From NCBI GenBank assembly GCA_947039055.1, contig CAMQYB010000118.1, forward strand, positions 1 through 6,377: a stretch of 6,377 nucleotides of DNA, written 5' to 3'. The position numbers and the translations under genes were made by a program. The stretch's first letter is position 1; the number at the start of each line of letters is the position of its first letter. This DNA comes from an uncultured Deferribacteraceae bacterium (GTDB lineage: Bacteria > Chrysiogenota > Deferribacteres > Deferribacterales > Mucispirillaceae). Under the pieces are notes generated by a model. The model searched no databases. It was not told where the DNA came from and saw nothing but the letters and a program-made list of their open reading frames with translations. Shown here one piece after another: positions 1 to 6,323 of the stretch.

Positions 1-4
1 ATTA

Positions 5-46
5 AATTTCACGCAAATATTACACCAATTTCACTCAAATACTACC
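5..46. repeat. Two-copy imperfect direct repeat, 22-bp period
   Basis: A 15-base unit, AATTTCACGCAAATA at 5-19, recurs as AATTTCACTCAAATA at 27-41 with one mismatch. Both copies are followed by similar TACACC/CTACC tails. The period is 22 bp and only two copies are visible; the left edge does not begin a third. A separate 9-base repeat, TAAATTATC, occurs at 48-56 and 59-67, the second copy crossing the stop codon of the permease gene. The stretch is AT-rich and lies downstream of the minus-strand operon. It shows no obvious rho-independent terminator. Function is unknown and it may be chance low complexity. Confidence 0.4.
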
Positions 47-62
47 TTAAATTATCTCTAAA

Positions 63-1268
63 TTATCCTCTTGAATTGATCGCATCAATCGGTACAATCT
101 TGCTTAAAACTCGTGCAGGGATCAGAGATATTAACGCAGGAATCATCACTGCTACTAGAAAACTTATTACACCTAATTTAAGCGTCAATGATGGATACAG
201 TACCGTCTCCATCGGAACAGATTGTCCTTCTGATTGCATAGCTGTTAAATCTATGCCTACAATAGACAAGTAATATAGTAACAATGCTCCGATAAGAAAA
301 CCTAATCCACCTGCAAAAACTCCGAAAAATAAACCTTCGTAAAATAACATTTTAGTTAATTCTAGGTTTGAATATCCTAAAACTTTCAACATCCCAACTT
401 CTGTGATCCTCTCATAAATTGATGCAACAAGAGAGTTCACAACTATCAACGATCCTAAAAACATCACGAACACAACTATACCGTTTAACAATCTTAACTC
501 AAAATCTATAAATGAATATAAAGGACCTATCTGCGTAATATAATCACTAACATCATAGTTAGGATATTTTGCCTGAAGCTCTTTTGTAACTTCTGGAATA
601 TCTTTCATATTTTTTAGAACCACAAAAACTTCTGTTGCTGAATTCTTAGTTTTTAAAAGTTTGTTAGCCGTTCTCAAATCTACAAAAACCGTATGCTTAT
701 CAAACATCGCCATAGAAAAATATGTTGTGCCGATAATCTCAGGCTTCACAGCGTTCAGTCCACCGTCAACTGTTGTTGATACTAAAATAGGACTGTCTCC
801 TTGATATATACCTATCTTATCTTGCAACTCTTTACTCATCAATAAACCTGTTTCTAACAGTTCGCCTTCTACAATTTTATCCTCTAACTCATAGAAATCA
901 TCTGAGAAATCAAACGATACAATACTCATTGGATATGTGTTCTCACCATTTCCAACAAGTCCAAAAATCTTATACGCAGGGACAACTTTCGCTACCCTAT
1001 CATCTTCCAAAATCTCTGCTTTAAGTTGATCCACATTAGGTATATTCTCATATACTGGTGTAAATCTCTCTTTCTCAGCAAAACCTTCTGTAACAATACG
1101 AATATGACCCGTTTCATAATCTATAAAACCTTTCAAGAAAAGTCCTATCATTCCATTAAAATATCCCATCATAAAAACAGTCGCTACTGCTGATACTGCA
1201 ATTACAATGAACGTCAATATACTTCGTGTTTTATATCTAAAAATATTTTTTATCGCATACTTAAACAT
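63..1268 (-). CDS. LolC/LolE-type ABC transporter permease (FtsX/MacB-like), second subunit
   Basis: This is a 401-residue inner-membrane permease of the LolC/LolE (FtsX superfamily) type, expected to pair with the other permease and the LolD-like ATPase. It has the family's four-helix plan: a basic N-terminus (MFKYAIKNIFRYKTRS), a first helix at about 17-38, a large periplasmic domain at about 40-258, then helices at about 261-285, 308-336 and 362-383. The cytoplasmic coupling motif YERITEVGMLKVLGY (285-299) matches the family's ER..E.G.L.alG pattern. The C-terminus IPARVLSKIVPIDAI is the usual PAR...P...i ending. An in-frame ATG at 1301 lies 11 codons upstream, but the start at 1268 is preferred because AGAGGA sits 7 nt before it and family homology begins there. 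The gene is 11 nt after its upstream partner. The substrate cannot be read from the sequence; lipoproteins are the Lol precedent, and another lipidic cargo is possible. Confidence 0.9.
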   Translation of the reverse strand: MFKYAIKNIFRYKTRSILTFIVIAVSAVATVFMMGYFNGMIGLFLKGFIDYETGHIRIVTEGFAEKERFTPVYENIPNVDQLKAEILEDDRVAKVVPAYKIFGLVGNGENTYPMSIVSFDFSDDFYELEDKIVEGELLETGLLMSKELQDKIGIYQGDSPILVSTTVDGGLNAVKPEIIGTTYFSMAMFDKHTVFVDLRTANKLLKTKNSATEVFVVLKNMKDIPEVTKELQAKYPNYDVSDYITQIGPLYSFIDFELRLLNGIVVFVMFLGSLIVVNSLVASIYERITEVGMLKVLGYSNLELTKMLFYEGLFFGVFAGGLGFLIGALLLYYLSIVGIDLTAMQSEGQSVPMETVLYPSLTLKLGVISFLVAVMIPALISLIPARVLSKIVPIDAINSRG

Positions 1269-1275
1269 TATTTTT

Positions 1276-1281
1276 TCCTCT
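1276..1281 (-). promoter_or_regulatory. Ribosome binding site deciding the start of the second permease
   Basis: Reading the minus strand, AGAGGA lies 7 nt before the ATG at 1268 and overlaps the TAG stop of the upstream permease (1280-1282). This favours the ATG at 1268 over the one at 1301, and suggests translational coupling between the two permeases. Confidence 0.75.
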
Positions 1282-2512
1282 ATGTATTGTTTCTTATACA
1301 ATCCACAATCGACATACGCACACTCTTTCTAGCAGGAATATACGATACCAACATTGATGCTATAGGCACAACTATTATAGGTAGTAGAAAATATTTTATG
1401 TCCCATGCACTTCTAACAACTGGCGGTATATACAGACCGATATCCGTACCTTTATCCGATGCTGAATCAAGTGCTGTTGAATAATCTATACCTATTGTTG
1501 ATAACGGAATGTTACCTATTATCGCTAATATCACACCTATCGTTACGCCAAAAACGCCTATCCAAAAACCTTCATAGATAAATATTTTTACGATCTCGCT
1601 ATCCATAAATCCTAACGCTCTAAGTGTGCCTGTATTTTTCTTTTTCTCCCAAACACTAATCAAAATAGAGTTCGTTAATCCAAGAAAAGTTATGATACCT
1701 ATAATCACATAAAATATAGTCATAGCCGACATTCTTGCATCCATAGCACCTACTAAATCACTCGTTAAATCTTTCCATGTTAAAACTTCTTGATCCTTAT
1801 ATAACGTTTGTAACTCACCAGCTACTTCATCTAATTTAGATTCATCATCTAATTTAATTGTGTAATGATATATATAATCTAAATCAAACATCTCTTGAAG
1901 TTCAGCAAGATTAATAACCACCCCACCCTCTGAATACATCGGATTAGATGAATTAAGTAACCCACCTATTTCGTACTCAGCTGAAACGAACGCATCACCT
2001 TTAGTTCTAAATGTGAGATTAACGTAATCCCCAACTTCAACATCTAAATCATTTGCAAGTCCAGCTCCTAGCCACGCAAGATCACCAAGCGGTTCATCTG
2101 ATGTGTTCTTAACTAATAAAACTTTGCTATCACGTGCTTCATCTATTCCTATTAATGCGACTGGGATCGAATCAACATAGTTATCAACTTCTGCATAAAT
2201 AATAAGTCGTGGAGTATAAGTTATACCTTCAACCGTATCTAATAAAATCTCACCTGTATCTAAATTCGTCGATTGATCTAGCCATAAATTATCCTCATTA
2301 AGAGGAATATCGGTATCAAAATTAGCTATGCGTATTCTTATATCTGAATAATCTTCCTCTCTCAAAGAGTCGATAGACATATTCACAAAACCATCTGCAA
2401 ATGATGATAATAAAATATATAAAACGATACCCAATGATAGAACTGATATAGTCATAAATGCTCGTCTTTTAGCACGAAGAACATTTTTTAATGCTATGCT
2501 TAATAATCTCAT
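1280..2512 (-). CDS. LolC/LolE-type ABC transporter permease (FtsX/MacB-like), first subunit
   Basis: This 410-residue protein is the first of two consecutive LolC/LolE-type permeases. It starts MRLLSIALKNVLRAKRRAF, a basic amphipathic start typical of the family. Helix 1 lies at about 20-40, a periplasmic domain at about 42-260, and further helices at about 263-287, 312-335 and 373-392. The coupling segment WEKKKNTGTLRALGF (288-302) and the C-terminal YIPARKSVRMSIVDCIR are family hallmarks. It differs clearly from the second permease: the coupling segment has KKK where the partner has RIT, and the periplasmic domains show little obvious similarity. This suggests an asymmetric LolC-LolE-like heterodimer. 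There is no fused ATPase domain, so it is not MacB itself. The ATG follows directly on the TAG of the ATPase gene with no gap, and AGAGGGG lies 6 nt upstream. Which subunit contacts the periplasmic carrier cannot be told here. Confidence 0.9.
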   Translation of the reverse strand: MRLLSIALKNVLRAKRRAFMTISVLSLGIVLYILLSSFADGFVNMSIDSLREEDYSDIRIRIANFDTDIPLNEDNLWLDQSTNLDTGEILLDTVEGITYTPRLIIYAEVDNYVDSIPVALIGIDEARDSKVLLVKNTSDEPLGDLAWLGAGLANDLDVEVGDYVNLTFRTKGDAFVSAEYEIGGLLNSSNPMYSEGGVVINLAELQEMFDLDYIYHYTIKLDDESKLDEVAGELQTLYKDQEVLTWKDLTSDLVGAMDARMSAMTIFYVIIGIITFLGLTNSILISVWEKKKNTGTLRALGFMDSEIVKIFIYEGFWIGVFGVTIGVILAIIGNIPLSTIGIDYSTALDSASDKGTDIGLYIPPVVRSAWDIKYFLLPIIVVPIASMLVSYIPARKSVRMSIVDCIRNNT

Positions 2513-3181
2513 CTATGACCCCTCTATTATTTTCCCATCACTTAATGTATAAATTTTATCTGTTATATCCATAACTCTTGAGTCATGTGTTGAAAATAAA
2601 ATCGTAATCTTTTCATCGTTATTCAACTTTAATAAAAGATCTAAAATCTGTTTACCAGTTTTACTATCTAAGTTAGCTGTTGGCTCATCTGCTAAAAGTA
2701 GTTTAGGCGTTTTTACAAGTGCCCTTGCAACAGATACCCTTTGTTGTTGTCCACCTGATAACTGGTTAGGATAGTTTTTAGCTTTATCAATTAATCCTAC
2801 TTTATCAAGCATAGACATAACTTTATCGTGCTTATCTTTGCCTTCACTTTCAAACAACGCTAGAGCTACATTTTCATACGCAGTCAAAACTGGTATTAGA
2901 TTATAACTTTGAAAAATGAACCCTAAATTTTTTCTTCTAAAAATAGATAACGCTTTACTGTTTTTATCACTCAACGATTCATCATCAATTATAACTTCGC
3001 CTGCAGTTGCCGTATCTATCGCACCGATGATATTTAAAAGGGTTGTCTTACCTGATCCGGATGCACCAACTAGTGCACACACCGTTCCTTTTTCAATACC
3101 AATAGATACCCCACCTAACGCTTCAAATGGAGTTAATCCGTTATCGTATATCTTTTTTATACCACTTGTTTTTACATACAT
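2513..3181 (-). CDS. LolD-like ABC transporter ATP-binding protein
   Basis: This is a complete 222-residue ABC ATPase, a normal length for LolD/FtsE/MacB-type nucleotide-binding subunits. Visible motifs in order are Walker A GASGSGKTT (39-47), Q-loop FQSYNLIP (Q91), signature LSGGQQQR (141-148), Walker B LLLADEPT with catalytic E166 (161-168), D-loop NLDS (170-173) and H-loop STHD (H199). All catalytic positions are intact. The FQSYNLIPVLTAYENV stretch is characteristic of the LolD/MacB subfamily. It should act in the cytoplasm as a dimer and power the two permeases encoded immediately downstream. The ATG is preceded by AGGAG with an 8-nt spacer, and the gene starts 16 nt after the β-barrel gene stops. 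LolD is the closest functional analogy, but FtsX-type ATPases serving other lipid or efflux systems look similar, so no symbol is assigned. Confidence 0.95.
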   Translation of the reverse strand: MYVKTSGIKKIYDNGLTPFEALGGVSIGIEKGTVCALVGASGSGKTTLLNIIGAIDTATAGEVIIDDESLSDKNSKALSIFRRKNLGFIFQSYNLIPVLTAYENVALALFESEGKDKHDKVMSMLDKVGLIDKAKNYPNQLSGGQQQRVSVARALVKTPKLLLADEPTANLDSKTGKQILDLLLKLNNDEKITILFSTHDSRVMDITDKIYTLSDGKIIEGS

Positions 3182-3197
3182 TTTTTTATCTCCTAAA

Positions 3198-4319
3198 TTA
3201 AAAACTAGCCTCTAACTTCACAAATAATGAAAAATTATATCCACCCTTATTGCTAGGTGCAAACTCTGAGCCTTTACTACCAAAATAACTTCCCATAGAT
3301 ATGTCTAACATTAAATTATTTGCAACTTGAAAAATACCTCTAGGTAACGCTGATCCACTCCCATCAAAAACATTAACTATCACATCTAGTCCTACTTGTA
3401 TAAATTGATCTATTGTAAACATAAAAGAGGTGTATGAGTATCCACCACCTCTAAAATAATAATCACCAAGCGTTGTTGTTAATAACTCTTTTTTATCTCT
3501 TGCACCGATCGAATTAAAATAGAATGTTTGTTTTACAACAAGTGTACGACTGCCTATTAAAAAACTGTAATCAACTCCAACCGTTGCTTCATGATAATCG
3601 TTATAACCTCTACTTCCACTTTCTGTTAAAATATCATTTGCATGATAAGCGTATGATCCAAGTAGTGCCACTACAACATCTGCTTTAAAAAATCCACCTA
3701 CAACATTTTGATTATCACCTTTATATTGATAAACTAACCCTGCTTCAAAACTATCTCTACCGAATATAAATTCAACGCCACCTAACACATCTTCCCACTC
3801 ATCATCGCCGCCTAAGAACATACCTATCTTACCGTATGAACCTATTCCTAGATCCCACGATATAAGATTAACTCCAGGTTTTGTTTCAGTTGGATCAAGT
3901 AATGAAAAGTTTTTGTACCACTCTAAAACATTGAATAATTCTGGTTGTCCAAATGTTAGATAAGTTTTACCTATTGTGAATGTTCCGACATTACTTTTGA
4001 TCTTCATATACAATCTTGGTATATCTAAAATTACATCGGTGTTTTTAGCGATCGGTATATTTGCTGTTGGATCATTAACACCACCACCAAAATCATTCTC
4101 ACCATACATTAAACCTAAACGAATATCTGAATAAATTCTCCAGTTTTTCTCTTTATAATTTAGATCAATTTTAAGTCTTGAAAAGTTTTGAAACTCAAAC
4201 GGACTGTTACCCGCCATCATTGTAGATCTGTTTTCAAGCGCTCCACCTAATGAAAGTTTCGCATAAGATAGTGGAGTTGAAAATAGTATAATTAATAAAA
4301 CATACAGATATCTATACAT
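3198..4319 (-). CDS. Putative outer-membrane β-barrel protein, function unknown
   Basis: The family of this 373-residue protein is not recognised. A signal peptide is clear: MYRYLYVLLIILFSTPLSYA, with likely cleavage after Ala20. The mature part has no long hydrophobic helix. It is rich in Gly, Tyr, Phe and alternating polar/hydrophobic strands (for example KIDLNYKEKNWRIYSDIRLG and GGYNFSLFVKLEASF), and it ends in Phe, the C-terminal signature recognised by the BAM machinery. Together these indicate an outer-membrane β-barrel of roughly porin-like size. No TonB box, plug or TolC-like helical region is evident. The gene lies 1 nt after the LolA-like gene and 16 nt before the ATPase, with AGAGGA 5 nt before the ATG and overlapping the upstream gene's last codons. 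This placement inside an ABC/LolA operon argues that it works with the transporter, perhaps as the outer-membrane acceptor or as cargo; that role is inferred from context only. Confidence 0.8.
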   Translation of the reverse strand: MYRYLYVLLIILFSTPLSYAKLSLGGALENRSTMMAGNSPFEFQNFSRLKIDLNYKEKNWRIYSDIRLGLMYGENDFGGGVNDPTANIPIAKNTDVILDIPRLYMKIKSNVGTFTIGKTYLTFGQPELFNVLEWYKNFSLLDPTETKPGVNLISWDLGIGSYGKIGMFLGGDDEWEDVLGGVEFIFGRDSFEAGLVYQYKGDNQNVVGGFFKADVVVALLGSYAYHANDILTESGSRGYNDYHEATVGVDYSFLIGSRTLVVKQTFYFNSIGARDKKELLTTTLGDYYFRGGGYSYTSFMFTIDQFIQVGLDVIVNVFDGSGSALPRGIFQVANNLMLDISMGSYFGSKGSEFAPSNKGGYNFSLFVKLEASF

Positions 4320-4320
4320 A

Positions 4321-5082
4321 CTAATCCTCTAGATAAGATCTTGTGAACATCTTTTGATCTAGCTTAACATCTGGTTTTAATTTTGTATAAGTCACACGTG
4401 TGAGTGAATTTTTCTTTCTAAGATCGCTTGCTTCAAAAATCATCGGCATAGTTAGTTTTCCAACTTTCTGATAATCTTTTAACTTGAACTCTTTGATCGC
4501 TCTATACCCTTTTCTGCCTTTAGCATAAAGAGTTACTTTATAGATTTGAAAGTTGTCTATATCAACATATAAATCTTGTTTAGCGTAACTTGTTACTGCA
4601 TCATTGATCGCAAGAATAGTTAATTTATAAACTTGCTTTCCATCAAGTTGAACCGTCTCTAAAGACTCTGGAGTGTACTCTTTATTATATGCACCTTGAT
4701 TTAATATATCATCATACGATATATCACTACCCATAACTCCGTCTCTTAATAGGTGTCCTGAAATCTTAATCGTATCTTGAGCATCAGGTAGATATATCCA
4801 TAGATCATCATTGATCTTTAAATATCTTGTTCCTTGATCTTGAGGGTTTGTAAATTCCATAAATGATTTGCTATCTTTATCATCAAGATATCCGTAGTAA
4901 TCTTTACTAAGTTGACGTGATCCAGAAACGATCTCCATCACAGCTTCAAAATATAGAGAGTCGTAATCACGTTGAACTAAATCAACTTTATCCAGCAACT
5001 CAACAGCTGTTATTGCGTAAAGATTTATCGGCACAAAAAAAACAGAGAAAATAAATAGAACCAAAACCTTTATTTTTATCAT
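4321..5082 (-). CDS. LolA-like periplasmic protein (outer membrane lipoprotein-sorting protein family)
   Basis: This 253-residue secreted protein has a hydrophobic signal peptide (about 1-23, ending NLYA) and no lipobox Cys, so it should be soluble in the periplasm. The mature part resembles the LolA-like family annotated as outer membrane lipoprotein-sorting protein (PF17131 type). The cues are MEFTNPQDQGTRYLKI (75-90), then LWIYLPDAQDTIKISG (94-109) and LRDGVMGSDISYDDI (112-126). The rest (YKLTILA, LYVDIDNFQIYKVTLY, FKLKDYQKVGKLTMP) fits the repeated strands of the open LolA half-barrel. Such folds bind acyl chains, so the expected role is carrying lipoprotein or lipid from the ABC complex to the outer membrane. 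It is the first gene of the five-gene operon, with a weak AAGG 8 nt before the ATG and a strong promoter just upstream. It is probably not the housekeeping LolA, because this family usually occurs in specialised transporter operons; the cargo is unknown. Confidence 0.85.
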   Translation of the reverse strand: MIKIKVLVLFIFSVFFVPINLYAITAVELLDKVDLVQRDYDSLYFEAVMEIVSGSRQLSKDYYGYLDDKDSKSFMEFTNPQDQGTRYLKINDDLWIYLPDAQDTIKISGHLLRDGVMGSDISYDDILNQGAYNKEYTPESLETVQLDGKQVYKLTILAINDAVTSYAKQDLYVDIDNFQIYKVTLYAKGRKGYRAIKEFKLKDYQKVGKLTMPMIFEASDLRKKNSLTRVTYTKLKPDVKLDQKMFTRSYLED

Positions 5083-5110
5083 ATATATAACCTTGTAAAA
5101 TATTTTAATT

Positions 5111-5139
5111 ATTACATCATAGTTGCATTACTCTGTCAA
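5111..5139 (-). promoter_or_regulatory. Sigma-70-type promoter of the LolA-like/barrel/ABC operon
   Basis: On the minus strand, a consensus -35 TTGACA (5134-5139) is separated by exactly 17 nt from TGTAAT (5111-5116), which matches five of six -10 bases. The spacer ends in TGA, giving an extended -10 (TGn). Transcription would start near 5104, leaving a leader of about 22 nt before the ATG at 5082. This is the best promoter in the window, and the close packing of the following genes suggests it serves all five. Confidence 0.75.
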
Positions 5140-5173
5140 TTCTAATATCATGTTCTATTGACGATATGTTTTA

Positions 5174-5190
5174 ATCTATAATATATAGAT
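5174..5190. promoter_or_regulatory. Perfect 7-bp inverted repeat over the ankyrin gene's -10, possible operator
   Basis: ATCTATA (5174-5180) and TATAGAT (5184-5190) are exact inverted copies separated by ATA. The site covers the TATAAT -10 candidate (5177-5182) of the rightward gene and lies 35 nt upstream of the leftward -35. A repressor site is possible, but the composition is almost all A and T, where palindromes arise easily. Confidence 0.3.
5177..5182 (+). promoter_or_regulatory. Probable -10 element of the ankyrin lipoprotein gene
   Basis: This is a perfect TATAAT, 25 nt before the ATG at 5208. The best-placed -35 is weak (TTCTAT at 5153-5158, 18-nt spacer). A better-looking TTGACG at 5158-5163 is only 13 nt away, too close for standard spacing. 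The promoter may therefore be weak or activator-dependent. Confidence 0.45.
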
Positions 5191-5194
5191 ATTT

Positions 5195-5200
5195 AAGGAG
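5195..5200 (+). promoter_or_regulatory. Ribosome binding site of the ankyrin lipoprotein gene
   Basis: AAGGAG with a 7-nt spacer precedes the ATG at 5208. It is the strongest Shine-Dalgarno match in the window and fixes the start of a signal-peptide-bearing product. Confidence 0.8.
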
Positions 5201-5207
5201 TTTATTA

Positions 5208-6296
5208 ATGAAGTATACAGTTGTTATCGTAGTAATCGCACTTACAATATTCACAGGTTGTATAAATCGCAACAAGAAAGAAGTTATAGATAATTCAACC
5301 GTTAATCTATATAACGAGTACGGATCTACGAAGTTAATGGAAGCAGTATTTTTTAATGATAATGAAACCATACAAAAAATAATCTCAACAACCGATAAGC
5401 TTGATCTACGTGATAAAGTATACGGCAAGACTGCACTCATGATAGCTGTTGAAAGAGGATACTTACATACAATAAAAACACTGCTAAAAAATAAAGCAGA
5501 TATTAATATTATGGATAATGAAGGCAATACTGCACTTCTCTTTGCAGCTGCGAATAGTGATGTTGAACTTATAAAATATCTTGTAGATAATGGTGCTAAA
5601 ATTGATGCGATAAATTTAGAGAGATATAACGCACTCATACTATCTGCTCACGATAATAATAGTATAAAAACAGTTACGTATTTGATCGACAAAAAAGTTT
5701 TAGACGTGAATGCTACTACAAAAGATAGACGAACAGCTTTGATGATAGCCTCTGCTTCTAATAATATAGACGCAGTTAAACTGCTTATAAAAAACGGTGC
5801 TAAAATTAACGCAACAGATATATATAAAAGTAGTGCATTGATGGATGCTGTTTCAAGAGGATATCTTGATATCGTAAAATATCTTATTGATAATAAAGCT
5901 AACGTTCACCAACTTAATGAGTTCAACTCTAACGCACTCATGATCGCTTCAGGTAAGAGTAGATTAGATATAGTTAAGTTGTTAATTGATAAAAAAATTG
6001 ATATTAACCATAAAGATAAATATGGCAGAACAGCGTTACTCACAATCGCTAGATGGAAAGATCCTGAAACGGTTCAATACCTAGTTGATAACGGAGCGAA
6101 ACTTGATTTTCAAGATGAGAACGGTGAGACAGCCTTAATCGCTGCTACAAACGGATCTAATTTTGACGTTATAAAAATATTGGTGGAAGCTGGAGCTGAT
6201 CTAAATATAAAAGATAAGGCTGATAAAACAGCAACAGATATATCAACCGAATTAACAAATAAAGATATCTATAACTACCTAATTGAAAAACAGTAA
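5208..6296 (+). CDS. Ankyrin-repeat lipoprotein
   Basis: This 362-residue protein begins with a lipoprotein signal (MKYTVVIVVIALTIFTGC). Cys18 is the expected lipidated residue; the lipobox F-T-G-C is relaxed at -3, as tolerated in spirochaetes. After a short linker the whole mature chain is ankyrin repeats: a degenerate first repeat (about 39-72), then 73-105, 106-138, 139-173, 174-206, 207-239, 240-272, 273-305 and 306-338, and a truncated C-terminal cap (339-362). Most units carry the TALM.A helix-1 start and the V.LLI.NGA.IN loop. Repeat four is two residues longer than the 33-residue norm (KKVLDVN). The protein should be membrane-anchored and exposed to the periplasm or outside, acting as a protein-binding scaffold; its partner cannot be read. 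It is divergent from the transporter operon and could share regulation with it. It could also be cargo of that system, but this rests on proximity only. Confidence 0.9.
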   Translation: MKYTVVIVVIALTIFTGCINRNKKEVIDNSTVNLYNEYGSTKLMEAVFFNDNETIQKIISTTDKLDLRDKVYGKTALMIAVERGYLHTIKTLLKNKADINIMDNEGNTALLFAAANSDVELIKYLVDNGAKIDAINLERYNALILSAHDNNSIKTVTYLIDKKVLDVNATTKDRRTALMIASASNNIDAVKLLIKNGAKINATDIYKSSALMDAVSRGYLDIVKYLIDNKANVHQLNEFNSNALMIASGKSRLDIVKLLIDKKIDINHKDKYGRTALLTIARWKDPETVQYLVDNGAKLDFQDENGETALIAATNGSNFDVIKILVEAGADLNIKDKADKTATDISTELTNKDIYNYLIEKQ

Positions 6297-6323
6297 TTTA
6301 TGTTGATAAATATAATCGGTAAA

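Noticed and set aside
76..273. Plus-strand open frame of 65 codons opposite the C-terminus of the second permease
   Set aside because: Antisense shadow with no ribosome site or recognisable product; the similar frame at 1287-1484 is rejected for the same reason.
1269..1301. Eleven-codon N-terminal extension of the second permease from the ATG at 1301
   Set aside because: It would overlap the upstream permease, lacks a good ribosome site, and adds residues before the normal family start; the ATG at 1268 has AGAGGA at 7 nt.
2916..3215. Plus-strand open frame of 99 codons opposite the ATPase gene
   Set aside because: It is the reverse of the conserved ABC ATPase coding sequence, including Walker A, and is a coding shadow.
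63..4319. MacAB-TolC-type tripartite efflux pump
   Set aside because: The ATPase is separate from the permeases, there are two permeases rather than one MacB fusion, no HlyD/MacA-type adaptor is present, and the outer-membrane protein lacks TolC-like long helices.
5158..5182. TTGACG with TATAAT as the ankyrin gene's promoter
   Set aside because: The spacer is only 13 nt, too short for a standard sigma-70 promoter; the TATAAT is kept with a weaker -35.
5171..5638. Minus-strand open frame of 155 codons across the start of the ankyrin gene
   Set aside because: It lies antisense to a strongly supported gene with recognisable repeats, includes the divergent promoter region, and its product is low-complexity Ser/Leu/Ile without a recognisable domain.
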